Notes: generated from the sequence alone by a model not told the origin. 64,000 nucleotides of DNA from Micavibrio_A sp041655955 (GCA_041655955.1 JBBAEN010000002.1:372001-436000), one strand, 5' to 3'. Shown: positions 15,058-24,656, counted from the stretch's first letter. Translations and numbers: made by a program.

Positions 15058-16626
15058 ATGAGCGCGGCCTCCATGCCCACCAAAGACCGAGTCCTGATTT
15101 TTGACACAACCTTGCGCGACGGCGAACAATCGCCCGGCTGTTCCATGAACCTCGAAGAAAAGCTCCGCATGGCGCGGCTGCTTGACGCCATGGGGGTGGA
15201 TATTATCGAGGCGGGCTTTCCTATCGCCTCCCCCGGCGATTTCGAGGCGGTGAACGAAATTGCGAAGATTGTAAAGAACGCGACCGTTTGCGGCCTGTCC
15301 CGCGCGATAGAACGCGACATCGACGCCGCGGGCGAGGCGCTGGCCCCCGCGGAAAACCGCCGCATCCATACCTTTATTTCCACAAGCCCGCAGCATATGA
15401 AATACCAGCTCCAGATGGACGGGGAACAGGTGCTGGAATCCGTTGCGGCCTCTGTCACCCGCGCGCGCAAATATACGGATAATGTCGAATGGTCGGCGAT
15501 GGACGCGACACGCTCCGATCGGGATTTCCTGTGCCGCGCGATCGATGTGGCGATCCGCTGCGGCGCCACGACGATCAATATTCCCGATACGGTCGGTTAC
15601 GCCGTGCCGGAGGAATTCGGGGAGCTTATCGCCTCTATCAAAAATACGGTGGCGGATATCGATCGGGCCGTAATTTCCGTTCACTGCCACAATGATCTGG
15701 GGCTTGCGGTCGCGAACTCCCTGTCCGGCGTCATGGCGGGGGCGCGGCAGATTGAATGTACCATCAACGGCATCGGCGAACGGGCGGGCAATGCCGCCAT
15801 GGAAGAAGTCGTGATGGCGCTCAAAACCCGCAACGACAAAATGCCCTATGATTGCGGCATCGACACCACCATGATCATGAAGGCCTCGCGCACGCTCGCC
15901 AACACGATCGGCTTCAACGTCCAGCCGAACAAGGCCATCGTCGGCGCGAACGCTTTCGCCCATGAAAGCGGCATCCATCAGGACGGGGTTTTAAAGAATG
16001 CCTCGACCTATGAGATCATGACGCCGGAATCAGTCGGCCTCACGCGCTCCGAACTGGTGCTGGGGAAACATTCGGGCCGCCATGCGCTGAAAAGCCGCGT
16101 TGCCGAACTGGGCTATGAGCTGGGCGATAATGCGCTGAACGATCTCTTCAAACGCTTCAAGGATCTGGCGGACAGGAAAAAACAGGTCTTTGATGACGAT
16201 ATCATCGCGCTGATCGAGGACGAGGCCGGTTCCGAAAAAGACGCTATCCGCTTTGTCGCGCTTCAGGTGCAGGCAGGCACAAAGGGGCCGCAAACGGCGG
16301 AGCTCGAACTGACCATCGACGGCGAAACGAAGGGGGCGAAGGTCGAGGGGAACGGGCCTGTCGATGCGATCTTCAAGGCCATCCGCGCCATCGTCCCGCA
16401 TCCCGAAGCGCATCTCCAGCTTTATCAGGTGCAGGCCATTACAGGCGGTACGGACGCGCAGGCCGAAGTCACCGTCCGGCTCGAAGAAAACGGCAAAACG
16501 GTCAACGGGCAGGGGGCCGATGCCGATACGCTGGTGGCTTCCGCGCGGGCCTATGTCCATGCGCTGAACAAGCTTGTGACCAAGCGCGCCAAGACCAGGC
16601 CGGAAACAGCAGGGCAGGTCGCCTGA
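15058..16626 (+). CDS. leuA: 2-isopropylmalate synthase
   Basis: LeuA condenses acetyl-CoA with 2-ketoisovalerate, the first committed step of leucine synthesis. The 522-residue protein starts its TIM barrel with LIFDTTLRDGEQSPGCSM, has the metal-binding HCHNDLGLAVANS and GERAGNAAMEE segments, and ends with the regulatory domain (about residues 395-505) that binds leucine for feedback inhibition. AAGGAG lies eight bases before the ATG. A leucine-rich leader peptide and alternative hairpins upstream indicate attenuation by leucine supply. No other leu genes are adjacent. Confidence 0.96.
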   Translation: MSAASMPTKDRVLIFDTTLRDGEQSPGCSMNLEEKLRMARLLDAMGVDIIEAGFPIASPGDFEAVNEIAKIVKNATVCGLSRAIERDIDAAGEALAPAENRRIHTFISTSPQHMKYQLQMDGEQVLESVAASVTRARKYTDNVEWSAMDATRSDRDFLCRAIDVAIRCGATTINIPDTVGYAVPEEFGELIASIKNTVADIDRAVISVHCHNDLGLAVANSLSGVMAGARQIECTINGIGERAGNAAMEEVVMALKTRNDKMPYDCGIDTTMIMKASRTLANTIGFNVQPNKAIVGANAFAHESGIHQDGVLKNASTYEIMTPESVGLTRSELVLGKHSGRHALKSRVAELGYELGDNALNDLFKRFKDLADRKKQVFDDDIIALIEDEAGSEKDAIRFVALQVQAGTKGPQTAELELTIDGETKGAKVEGNGPVDAIFKAIRAIVPHPEAHLQLYQVQAITGGTDAQAEVTVRLEENGKTVNGQGADADTLVASARAYVHALNKLVTKRAKTRPETAGQVA

Positions 16627-16669
16627 CGCTCTTTCCCCTTATTGGCGCTTTGATGGTTTATATAACAAT

Positions 16670-16692
16670 CCTGTCCGCTTTTTGCGGACAGG
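16670..16692 (+). terminator. Hairpin after leuA
   Basis: CCTGTCCGC (16670-16678) pairs perfectly with GCGGACAGG (16684-16692) around a TTTTT loop. It has no T run behind it, so it may be an RNA-stabilising or factor-dependent end rather than a standard intrinsic terminator. Confidence 0.45.
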
Positions 16693-16829
16693 GCCATGAT
16701 TCATCTTTACGCCCCCGCCTGAATGGTTAAAGTTACAATCGGGTTCTCCGTTTTTTATGTTTTCTGGTTACTGCTCCTTTTCATTTTTAATAAGGCCGTG
16801 CGGGCATGGCCGCGCAGCGCAAGAAATAA

Positions 16830-18074
16830 ATGTCAAAAAATGCCGGAAAATCATATTCTTATGCGATTATAGGCTTCGCAGCGGCCGCGCTGTTCGGGCT
16901 TTTATGCCTGCAGCATAAGATTGCCGGAAAAGAGAATATGGCGGCGGCGCACAAGATGCTGGAGGCCTATCAGCTTTCCACGCGGCTGGAACTTGAAAAC
17001 TATCTTGACGGGGTCAATGCGGATTTGGTCGCGCTTTCGACCAACGGCATCGCCCGCGGTGCGCTGCGCGGGCTTATTCCTTCCCACCGGCAATGGCTTG
17101 AAAATTTCACGGCCCTGAAAAATTATGATGGGTTTTCCCTGTGGGATAAGGATGACAGGCTGCTTTATGCAGGCGCAGGCGCAGGCGCAGGCGTGGGCGC
17201 TGGCGATCTGGCCGAAGCGCCGTTTGGGGGCGGGCAAAGGCCGCCAGAAAAGCTGGTGACGTTCTTCGACCCGCTGGAGGCGGGGCGGGCGTCCTATGAA
17301 ATTTTGGGCGTTGTGTCCATCGCCTTTCCTGCGGCGGAGGAAGGGGAGGAAAAGGGCGGGACGCTTTCGCTTCATCTTTCGAGGGAAAAAGTCCTTTCCA
17401 TTCTGGCCAAGCTCGCCCTTTTGGACGCGCCGGGGGCGGCATCCTATATCGTCGGGAAAGACAATATGATGCGGGCTTCCTATACAGGCGAAGCCTACAG
17501 GCAAGAGCGCTACCGCGAAGCGGCGGAGCGCGGCCCGGCTTCTTTGGCTTTGGCCGGAGAAACAGGAATTTTCCAGATCACGGGGCAAAAGGGCGCTATT
17601 GTCCTCGCGGCCTACACGCCACTGGATTTTAACGGGGTGCGCTGGGCGCTGGTGACGGAATTGCCGCTTTACGCCGTGCAGGCGCCGTGGGCGATGCTGT
17701 GGAAAATATCTTTTGCCGCGATTCTGGCGCTGCTCTGTTTTACCGCCCTTTGGGCTTTCAGGGACGATGCGCCGGAGGAGGCGGAAAGGGCGGCCGGACA
17801 GCCAGCAGGCCGCACGGGGCGGGAGGACAGGCGCAGCCGCGACGGCGCGGATAGCCGCCAGCTTATGACGGTTGCCGCCCGCGCGGGGAAGAAGGTGACG
17901 GAGCGCGTCAGGATTCTCGCCCTTAATACGGCGATCGAGGCGGCGCGGACGGAAACAGACCATGAAAAGCTTGCGGAGCTGGTACAGACTGCCCGCACGC
18001 TCGCCCATGAAGCGGCAAAGGCGTCCGCGGATCTGGAAGACGCGGTCAAAAGCTTCCGGCGTAATAAAATATAG
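16830..18074 (+). CDS. Two-span sensor protein with vestigial chemoreceptor signalling tip
   Basis: The 414-residue product has one membrane span near the N-terminus (about 11-29), a periplasmic region of about 250 residues that looks like a Cache-type sensor, and a second span (about 287-307). The cytoplasmic remainder is only about 105 residues; its segment VRILALNTAIEAARTETDHEKLAELVQTARTLA resembles the methyl-accepting signalling helix (NxxALNAAIEAARAGE), but HAMP and most of the coiled hairpin are missing. It may be a degenerate chemoreceptor or a partner that clusters with full-length receptors. A Gly-Ala repeat (residues about 114-125) in the sensor comes from a hexanucleotide repeat. 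No che genes are nearby. Confidence 0.6.
   Translation: MSKNAGKSYSYAIIGFAAAALFGLLCLQHKIAGKENMAAAHKMLEAYQLSTRLELENYLDGVNADLVALSTNGIARGALRGLIPSHRQWLENFTALKNYDGFSLWDKDDRLLYAGAGAGAGVGAGDLAEAPFGGGQRPPEKLVTFFDPLEAGRASYEILGVVSIAFPAAEEGEEKGGTLSLHLSREKVLSILAKLALLDAPGAASYIVGKDNMMRASYTGEAYRQERYREAAERGPASLALAGETGIFQITGQKGAIVLAAYTPLDFNGVRWALVTELPLYAVQAPWAMLWKISFAAILALLCFTALWAFRDDAPEEAERAAGQPAGRTGREDRRSRDGADSRQLMTVAARAGKKVTERVRILALNTAIEAARTETDHEKLAELVQTARTLAHEAAKASADLEDAVKSFRRNKI
17169..17204 (+). repeat. Hexanucleotide tandem repeat inside a coding region
   Basis: Six units of six bases (four exact GCAGGC, then GTGGGC and GCTGGC) encode an Ala-Gly tract. Six-base units keep the frame when copy number changes, so they could give length variation in the sensor region. 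Confidence 0.85.
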
Positions 18075-18411
18075 GGCGGATCCCAGCGGGGACTGCATCC
18101 CCTTCAAGACCGACGGCGAGGCTATAGGCCAGGGCGGACGCGGGAAGTACCGTGAGGAAAGCGCATATACTGGTTGATTTTCATGCGGCCCCACTCGCCC
18201 TCTTTCTTGAGAGCCTTCAGCCTCGGTGACAAAGACCTGAAATATTTTCGGGAGGAATCACGGCGCTTTCGGCCTCTGGATTTTTGCCCGTCATGGACGT
18301 TATGGAGAGGCTGAAGGGGAAATCCGGCAAGCCACCGCAAAATGCCGTTTAAAGCTTTATCCCGCCGCAAGCATGTCCGGCGGCGGCGGGCGGGCGATTG
18401 CTGATCAGTGA
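18075..18411. other. Intergenic region without a recognisable gene
   Basis: These 337 bases lie between the sensor gene and the NYN gene, whose 3' ends face each other. A GC-rich eight-pair hairpin (18361-18368 with 18383-18390) near the NYN stop could end one transcript but lacks a T run. The sequence TGATCAGTGATCAG at 18402 is a short repeat. I see no convincing gene. Confidence 0.5.
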
Positions 18412-19020
18412 TCAGTGCGCCGCGTGGCTATGTTCCAGCGGGTCATGGTCGGCACCGCCGCTGCGGCTGTCACGGCCGATTTTCCCGCGCAGGGATTCCA
18501 GATCGAGGAAATAGTCCGCCTGCCGCCGTAACTCGTCCGCGACCATAGGCGGGTTGGACTGGATGGTGCTGACGACGGTTACGCGCACGCCTTTGCGCTG
18601 AACCGCTTCCAAAAGCCTGCGGAAATCACCGTCGCCGGAAAAAATGATGATGTGGTCGACATGCTCGGCCATTTCCATCACGTCGATGGCAAGCTCTATA
18701 TCCATATTGCCCTTGATTTTGCGGCGGCCTTGCGAGTCGACGAATTCCTTGGTCGGCTTGGTTACCATCGTATAGCCGTTATAATCCAGCCAATCGACGA
18801 GCGGGCGGATGGGGGAATAATCGCTATCCTCGATAAGGGCCGTATAATAAAAAGCCCGCACGAGCCGTCCGGTCGAACAGCCCCAGCTCAGCAATTTCCT
18901 GTAATCAATATCGAAGTCGAGGGATTTTGCGGCGGCATAGAGATTCGAGCCATCTATAAACATCGCCACCTTGTCCTCCCCATAGAAAGGGAGGAAGCTT
19001 TCTTCCTGTTTTTGTTTCAT
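18412..19020 (-). CDS. NYN-domain (LabA/DUF88) protein
   Basis: A 202-residue protein of the NYN family, a PIN-like fold expected to cut RNA with metal ions. The acidic set is complete: D23 in MFIDGSNLY, D107 and D113 in KGNMDIELAIDV, and D130/D132 in FSGDGDF. Related proteins are the cyanobacterial LabA and bacterial DUF88 proteins, whose targets are mostly unknown. A His-rich tail (DHDPLEHSHAAH) closes the protein. It stands divergently from rpoZ with a 228-base promoter region between. Confidence 0.85.
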   Translation of the reverse strand: MKQKQEESFLPFYGEDKVAMFIDGSNLYAAAKSLDFDIDYRKLLSWGCSTGRLVRAFYYTALIEDSDYSPIRPLVDWLDYNGYTMVTKPTKEFVDSQGRRKIKGNMDIELAIDVMEMAEHVDHIIIFSGDGDFRRLLEAVQRKGVRVTVVSTIQSNPPMVADELRRQADYFLDLESLRGKIGRDSRSGGADHDPLEHSHAAH

Positions 19021-19248
19021 GCCTTAATATCCTAAATATATGTTTTTAGCGTTCCGCCGTTGACCTGACACCCTGGCTCTATAAATATTAGATTAGACTT
19101 ATATGCAATGATTCTATTTAAGTCCATGAGAGTCAACGGACGCCTTTGCGCGTGGTTCCCGGAAATGGGGAAAAAACTTGCGTAAGGCGCGTAAAATCCC
19201 TATATGTTGCCCGTACCTATCGATATAGAGCGACATAGAAGGATTCCC

Positions 19249-19644
19249 ATGGCCCGCGTTACCGTTGAAGATTGCATTGAAAAACTCCCTAACCGTTTCG
19301 AGCTTGTGATGGTCGCCGCGCAGCGCGCCCGCAAGATCGGTTCCGGCGCGCCGTTGACGGTTGACCGCGACAATGACAAAAACCCCGTCGTGGCCTTGCG
19401 CGAAATCGCCGATGAAACGGTTGATATTGACGATCTGAAGGAAGAAATTATCCGCGGAAAACAACGCATTATCGCGCTTGACGATGATGGCGAGGATGTC
19501 GTCGATTCCATGGAAGGCGAAGAAGAGTGGAAAGCCATGGCCGCCGGGGCCGCCGCTGATATGGACGGTGGCAACGAGGATGAAGCCGATAGCGACCCGG
19601 GCCTTGAAGACATGGCCGGCGGCGATGCGGGCGAAGAGGCCTAA
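19249..19644 (+). CDS. rpoZ: RNA polymerase omega subunit
   Basis: The omega subunit assists assembly of beta prime and forms one ppGpp site. The 131-residue product starts MARVTVEDCIEKLPNRFELV, the family's invariant start, continues with AAQRARKIGSGAP and the NPVVALREIA motif, and ends in a long acidic tail typical of alphaproteobacterial omega. ATG 19249 is chosen over 19204 because of the family start and AAGGA six bases upstream. The Rsh gene follows after a terminator, matching the usual rpoZ-spoT order, and both act in the stringent response. Confidence 0.95.
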   Translation: MARVTVEDCIEKLPNRFELVMVAAQRARKIGSGAPLTVDRDNDKNPVVALREIADETVDIDDLKEEIIRGKQRIIALDDDGEDVVDSMEGEEEWKAMAAGAAADMDGGNEDEADSDPGLEDMAGGDAGEEA

Positions 19645-19686
19645 CCGTTCTTTCCAACCGCGCAGGCCCGGCCTGCAAAAATGATT

Positions 19687-19713
19687 AAACCGGCCCGCGA
19701 GGCCGGTTTTTTT
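19687..19713 (+). terminator. Intrinsic terminator after rpoZ
   Basis: AAACCGGCC (19687-19695) pairs with GGCCGGTTT (19701-19709), followed by more T. Nine perfect pairs with a CGCGA loop. Confidence 0.92.
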
Positions 19714-19830
19714 CTTCTAAAATCATATGTTAGCCCTTTCTTTCGGCATCTTCCCGCGTGATTTTGCACTGCAAACATGCTAGGCTGGGAGCATCGGAAT
19801 TTATTAAGCTTTCTCTCGTACAAAGGCAGC

Positions 19831-21993
19831 ATGGGCGCGGCACAGCAATTACTTGATCAGGTCAGGGCGTATAATCCCGAATTCGATGCGAAAACCATCG
19901 AAAACGCGGCGCTCTTCGCCCAGACGATGCATGAGGGGCAGACGCGTGCTTCGGGCGAGCCCTATTTAACGCATCCGCTCGCCGTGGCCGGGATTCTGGC
20001 TGATATGAAGATGGATACGGCGACCCTCGTAACGGCCATCCTGCACGATACGCTGGAAGACACGCCCGCGACTTACAAGGATTTGACGACAAAATTCGGC
20101 AAGGAAGTCGCCGATCTCGTCAATGGCGTTTCCAAGCTGACAAAAATCGAAAGCCAGACGGTCGAAGGCAAGCAGGCGGAAAATTTCAGGAAGCTCGTCC
20201 TCGCCATGTCCGAGGATATCAGGGTGCTTCTCGTCAAGCTTGCCGACAGGCTGCACAATATGCGCACGCTGGACGGGTTCGACCGCCCCGACAAGCAGCG
20301 CCGCATCGCCCGTGAAACATTGGAGATTTACGCGCCGCTTGCCGAGCGTATCGGCATGCATAAATTGAAGGAAGAGCTTGAGGATCTCGCCTTTTCCTAC
20401 CTCCATCCCGAAGCCCGCGAAAGCATCGCGGCCCGTCAGGCTTTTTTGCGTAAGGAAGGCAATGACGTCGTTACGAAGATTATTGATAACCTGAATGCCC
20501 TGATGGCCGAATCGCAGATCAGGGCCGATGTTACAGGCCGTGAAAAGACGCGCTATTCCATCTGGAAGAAAATGCAGCGCAAAAACGTCGCCTTTGAGCA
20601 GCTTTCCGACATCATGGCCTTCCGCATCGTCGTGGAAACGATTGAGGAATGCTATCACGTCCTTGGCATTATCCATTCGCACTTTCCGGTCGTTCCGGGG
20701 CGTTTCAAGGATTTTATCTCGACGCCGAAACCCAACGGCTACCGCTCCGTTCACACAACGGTTATCGGCCCTGAGAACCAGCGCATCGAAATCCAGATCC
20801 GCACCGCCGAAATGCATTACGAGGCCGATATGGGCGTCGCCGCCCACTGGTCTTACAAACAGGGGCCGTCCGCCGCGGATTTCAAGGATATGAAGAAGTT
20901 CCGCTGGCTGCGCGAACTTTTGGAGATCATGGATCAGGAATCGCGGCCGGAAGACTTTCTTGAAAACACCAAGCTCGAACTTTTCGCCGATCAGGTCTAT
21001 GTCTTTTCGCCCAAAGGCGATCTGGTCGAATTGCCGAATGGCGCAACGCCCGTGGACTTCGCCTATGCCGTCCACTCCGCCGTCGGCGATAAATGCGTCG
21101 GCTCTAAAATCAATGGCCGCATCGCGCCGCTCAACACGAAATTGCAAAACGGCGATCAGGTGGAAATCATCACCTCGAAAACGCAAACCCCGTCCCCGAC
21201 ATGGGAACGGTTCGTCGTCACCGGCAAGGCGCGATCGCATATCAGGCGCTATGTCCGCGCGCAGCAGCGGGGTGAATATATTATTCTGGGGCAGGCCATG
21301 CTCAAGAAGATCTTCGCACAGGAAGGCTACGACTATACGGACAAGGCCGTTTCCGGTGTCGCGCAGCAATTGCGCGTTGATAATATAGACGATGTTTTCG
21401 CCAATATCGGTTCCGGCCACTTTGTCGCGCGCGATGTTTTCAAGGCAATCTTTCCGGCGCATCAGGCGGAACAGGCCGCCGCGGCCCGCGAAAACGATCC
21501 CGATAAAATTGCCTATGCAAAGCGGCAAGGCTCCAGCAAGCCCATGCCCATCAAGGGGCTTATCCCCGGCATGGCCGTCCATTTCGCCCGCTGCTGCCAC
21601 CCCCTTCCGGGTGACCGTATCGTCGGTATCGTGACGACCGGGAAAGGCGTGACGATCCATACGATTGATTGTGAAACGCTGGAAACATTCGCGGACACGC
21701 CGGAACGCTGGCTCGATGTTTCATGGGGCGAGGGGCCGGATTCGCCCGAAGCCCATGTCGGGCGGCTTCAGGTCACATTGAGCAATCAATCGGGCGCTCT
21801 GGCCGCCCTTACGACCGTTATCGGCAAGAATGGCGGCAACATCACAAACCTTAAAATCACGAACCGGACACTGGATTTCTGGGACATGCTCCTTGACGTC
21901 TATGTGACGGATACAAGGCATTTGAATGACATTATCGCGGCGCTGCGGGCAACCGCGCAGGTGGCAAGCGTAGAACGGGCAAAAGGCCGTTAG
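19831..21993 (+). CDS. Bifunctional (p)ppGpp synthetase/hydrolase Rsh
   Basis: This is the long RelA/SpoT homologue, about 720 residues. The hydrolase HD domain is intact (H48, and HDTLED with H72, D73, E76, D77), followed by the synthetase (RYSIWKKMQRK, DIMAFRIVV, PKPNGYRSVHTTV), TGS (YVFSPKGDLVELPNGATPVDFAYAVHS) and a C-terminal ACT domain. It therefore can both make and degrade (p)ppGpp, as expected for the single Rsh of most Alphaproteobacteria. I prefer ATG 19831, which has AAAGG upstream and the family-like start; an ATG at 19777 would add 18 residues with no ribosome site. The pdxJ gene often found between Rsh and acpS is replaced by a DUF2062 gene. Confidence 0.95.
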   Translation: MGAAQQLLDQVRAYNPEFDAKTIENAALFAQTMHEGQTRASGEPYLTHPLAVAGILADMKMDTATLVTAILHDTLEDTPATYKDLTTKFGKEVADLVNGVSKLTKIESQTVEGKQAENFRKLVLAMSEDIRVLLVKLADRLHNMRTLDGFDRPDKQRRIARETLEIYAPLAERIGMHKLKEELEDLAFSYLHPEARESIAARQAFLRKEGNDVVTKIIDNLNALMAESQIRADVTGREKTRYSIWKKMQRKNVAFEQLSDIMAFRIVVETIEECYHVLGIIHSHFPVVPGRFKDFISTPKPNGYRSVHTTVIGPENQRIEIQIRTAEMHYEADMGVAAHWSYKQGPSAADFKDMKKFRWLRELLEIMDQESRPEDFLENTKLELFADQVYVFSPKGDLVELPNGATPVDFAYAVHSAVGDKCVGSKINGRIAPLNTKLQNGDQVEIITSKTQTPSPTWERFVVTGKARSHIRRYVRAQQRGEYIILGQAMLKKIFAQEGYDYTDKAVSGVAQQLRVDNIDDVFANIGSGHFVARDVFKAIFPAHQAEQAAAARENDPDKIAYAKRQGSSKPMPIKGLIPGMAVHFARCCHPLPGDRIVGIVTTGKGVTIHTIDCETLETFADTPERWLDVSWGEGPDSPEAHVGRLQVTLSNQSGALAALTTVIGKNGGNITNLKITNRTLDFWDMLLDVYVTDTRHLNDIIAALRATAQVASVERAKGR

Positions 21994-22091
21994 CGCCCCT
22001 GCGTGCAGGCTGGACTTTGCCATGCCGGAGTTATATGTATTACTCCTTGAACCCGACATAACAAAGACCTGCGCAACGCGATAATCCCATC

Positions 22092-22673
22092 ATGCTTTTC
22101 AGACGCCGCGAAAAAGAACCGCTCACCGCAAGACTCCGCAATCTTGTCTGGCCGAGCATGAGTTTCCGGCGCGTCTTCGACTATTATAAATACCGCTCCA
22201 TCAGGATCCAGGCGAGCGAACATGCGATTGCCGCGGGGCTGGCGTTCGGCTGCCTCGTTTCATGGACGCCGACATTCGGGACGCATTTGCTGCAATGCCT
22301 GCTCTTTTGCTGGGCGACGCGCACAAGCTTTATCGCGTCGGTTATCGGTTCGGGGTTCGGGAATTTCGTCACGACCCCGCTTTTGATGCTGATTTCCTAT
22401 CACGCGGGGCGGATTATCCTCGATGTGCTGGGGTTTGATGCCCATCTTCTCCATAATGCGGACGATATTACGGAGGTAACGGAGGCCGCGCTCGGCCTGA
22501 AACAGATCTTCCTGCCGACGCTGGTCGGCGGTTATGTGGTCGGCATCCTTACTTTCCCGCTTTATTATTACCCGACCCGCTCCCTCGTGCGGACGGTGCG
22601 CGCCGCCCGCCGCGCCCGGATCCAGCGCAAGGCGCAAAAGGAAGTCATCGAAATGACCGGAGAGCAGCTATGA
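22092..22673 (+). CDS. DUF2062 membrane protein
   Basis: A 193-residue protein with the DUF2062 pattern: amphipathic start (LVWPSMSFRRVFDYYKYRSIRI), then AAGLAFGCLVSWTPTFGTH, two or three membrane segments between about residues 50 and 175, and a basic C-terminal tail. The domain is found alone or fused to glycosyltransferases; its role is not established, although a membrane or transport-associated one is likely. Its stop overlaps the acpS start in ATGA, so the two are translationally coupled. It occupies the position where many relatives have pdxJ. Confidence 0.85.
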   Translation: MLFRRREKEPLTARLRNLVWPSMSFRRVFDYYKYRSIRIQASEHAIAAGLAFGCLVSWTPTFGTHLLQCLLFCWATRTSFIASVIGSGFGNFVTTPLLMLISYHAGRIILDVLGFDAHLLHNADDITEVTEAALGLKQIFLPTLVGGYVVGILTFPLYYYPTRSLVRTVRAARRARIQRKAQKEVIEMTGEQL

Positions 22674-23083
22674 TTATCGGAACCGGTGCGGATATCCTCG
22701 ATTGCACCCGTCTTGGCCGCGTTCTGGAACAGTTCGGTGAACGCTTCATCAAGCGCTGCTTTACGGACGGGGAACGCGCCAAGGCCGAGCGCCGCCGCGA
22801 AGCCAGCACGCATATCGCCACCTACGCCAAACGCTTCGCCGCCAAGGAAGCCTGCTCCAAGGCGCTCGGAACGGGCTTTTCCCATGGCGTTTTCATGAAA
22901 GACATCGGGGTCGTCAACGATGCCGCCGGCAAGCCGGAGCTTGTCCTGACGGGCGGCGCGCTTGCGCGGCTGCGTTCCATGGTGCCTGCGGGCATGGAAC
23001 CGCGCCTTCACCTGACCCTGACCGACGAGCCGCCGATTGTTTACGCCCATGTTGTCATCGAAGCGGTGGTTCCAGCCGGATAA
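22670..23083 (+). CDS. acpS: Holo-ACP synthase
   Basis: AcpS transfers phosphopantetheine from CoA to the serine of acyl carrier protein. The 137-residue product starts MIIGTGADILDCTR and has FAAKEACSKALGTG, the two conserved segments that bind magnesium and CoA. Length is typical. It overlaps the DUF2062 gene by four bases and precedes lepB-rnc-era, the conserved alphaproteobacterial order. Its substrate, AcpP, is encoded at 1444 in the same window. Confidence 0.95.
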   Translation: MIIGTGADILDCTRLGRVLEQFGERFIKRCFTDGERAKAERRREASTHIATYAKRFAAKEACSKALGTGFSHGVFMKDIGVVNDAAGKPELVLTGGALARLRSMVPAGMEPRLHLTLTDEPPIVYAHVVIEAVVPAG

Positions 23084-23169
23084 CTTGGCCGGCACGTGCA
23101 GGGAGGCTGGTAATTCCCTGTCCGATTGGTTAAAACTATGGCCTAATTCAAAGAGATGGGGATGCTCCC

Positions 23170-23988
23170 TTGGGCGATACGCAAAACGATACGCATAAAA
23201 CTTCCGGAACCGGAACGGCAAAATTAAGAAAAGAAGAAGGCGCGGGCGAGCTGTTCAAGACGGCGGTGCTGGCCATTCTTCTGGCGCTCTTTATCCGCAC
23301 CTTCTTTTTCGAGCCTTTCAATATCCCTTCGGGGTCGATGCTGCCGACCCTGCAAATCGGCGATTACCTGTTCGTCAGCAAGACATCCTATGGCTATTCC
23401 CGCCATTCCTTCCCGCTCGGCCTTGCGGACTTTAAGGGCCGCATCATGGAAGCGGAACCGGCCCGCGGCGACGTCATCGTTTTCAAGCTGCCGACCAACA
23501 CATCGATCGATTATATCAAGCGCCTGATAGGGCTTCCCGGCGACCGGATCCAGATGCGCGGCGGCAGGCTTTATATCAATGGCGCAATGGTTGACAGGGA
23601 ACCTGTCGGCATGACCCGCGTAAGATCCCCCGAAGGCGGCCATGACACGATGATGGAATATATCGAAACGCTGCCGGGCGGGACGATGCACCGTATCTAT
23701 GAAGAATCCGATACCGGATATCTCGACGATACCGACGAATTCACCGTGCCTGCGGATCATTATTTTTTCATGGGTGACAACCGCGATAATTCGCAAGACA
23801 GCCGCGTGAAAGAGCTTGTCGGTTTTGTGCCGTATGACAATCTGGTCGGCCGCGCCGATATTTTGTTTTTCTCTATCGACGATACGGCCAGGGCGGTAAA
23901 GCCATGGACGTGGTTTACGGCCATCCGCTATAACCGGATTTTCGACCGTATCGGTCCCGTCCGCGCAAAAGAGGAAAAACCCGCGTGA
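23170..23988 (+). CDS. lepB: Signal peptidase I
   Basis: LepB removes signal peptides from exported proteins at the periplasmic face. The 272-residue product has one clear membrane span (about 30-46), the catalytic serine S56 in PSGSMLPTL, the catalytic lysine K117 in DYIKRLIGLPGD, and the GDNRDNSQDSR box. It starts at a TTG (23170) with GGGGAT eight bases before; no in-frame ATG lies nearby. It overlaps rnc by four bases (GTGA), so expression of lepB, rnc and era is coupled. Confidence 0.95.
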   Translation: MGDTQNDTHKTSGTGTAKLRKEEGAGELFKTAVLAILLALFIRTFFFEPFNIPSGSMLPTLQIGDYLFVSKTSYGYSRHSFPLGLADFKGRIMEAEPARGDVIVFKLPTNTSIDYIKRLIGLPGDRIQMRGGRLYINGAMVDREPVGMTRVRSPEGGHDTMMEYIETLPGGTMHRIYEESDTGYLDDTDEFTVPADHYFFMGDNRDNSQDSRVKELVGFVPYDNLVGRADILFFSIDDTARAVKPWTWFTAIRYNRIFDRIGPVRAKEEKPA

Positions 23989-24656
23989 GCAGGAAAACGC
24001 TGGAAGAGAAAATCGATTACCGCTTCAAGAACGCGGCCTGGCGCGATCAGGCCCTTACCCATTCCAGCAAGAGCGGCGCCAGCAACAATGAAAGAATGGA
24101 ATTCCTTGGCGACCGCGTTCTGAATCTTGTGATAGCCGAGGCGCTTTTTTTCAAATTTCCGGACGAAAATGAAGGGACGCTGGCCAAACGCCATTCGGCG
24201 CTGGTGCAGGGGCGGATGCTGGCTGTCATTGCGGGGGCGCTTGATTTGGGCGAGGATCTCATCCTTTCCGAGGCGGAACGCCATGCAGGCGGCGCGGAGA
24301 ATGAAAATATCCTCTCGGATGCGATGGAGGCGCTGCTGGGCGCGGTTTTCCTCGATGGCGGCATGGACGTGGCGCGGGAGATGATTTTGCGGCTCTGGGG
24401 CGGGAATATCGACAATGTCACGGAAATCCATCAGGATCCTAAAACCGAGCTTCAGGAATGGGTACAGGCGCGGGGCCTGCCCTTGCCGGATTACGAGATA
24501 ACAGGCCGGTCGGGGCCGGATCATGCGCCCCTGTTTGAAATTTCCGTGCGTGTGCGCGGTTTTGAGGATGTCGCCGCCGAAGGCCCCTCGCGCAGGCAGG
24601 CGGAAAAAACAGCGGCCCGCATCATGCTGGCGCGCGTTAAAGAGAGCGGAATATGA
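23985..24656 (+). CDS. rnc: Ribonuclease III
   Basis: RNase III cleaves double-stranded RNA, including rRNA precursors. The 223-residue protein has the signature NNERMEFLGDRVLNLV, the second acidic motif LSDAMEALLGAVFLDGG, and a C-terminal dsRNA-binding domain from about residue 153 (DPKTELQEWVQ to RRQAEKTAARIML). It starts at GTG in an overlap with lepB and overlaps era by four bases. Confidence 0.95.
   Translation: MSRKTLEEKIDYRFKNAAWRDQALTHSSKSGASNNERMEFLGDRVLNLVIAEALFFKFPDENEGTLAKRHSALVQGRMLAVIAGALDLGEDLILSEAERHAGGAENENILSDAMEALLGAVFLDGGMDVAREMILRLWGGNIDNVTEIHQDPKTELQEWVQARGLPLPDYEITGRSGPDHAPLFEISVRVRGFEDVAAEGPSRRQAEKTAARIMLARVKESGI

Noticed and set aside
18122..18370. 82-codon minus-strand open frame after the sensor gene
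   Set aside because: No Shine-Dalgarno, no similarity and composition unlike neighbouring genes.
19966..21660. Minus-strand open frame of about 564 codons opposite rsh
   Set aside because: Antisense frame caused by GC-rich third positions; Rsh itself is complete and conserved.
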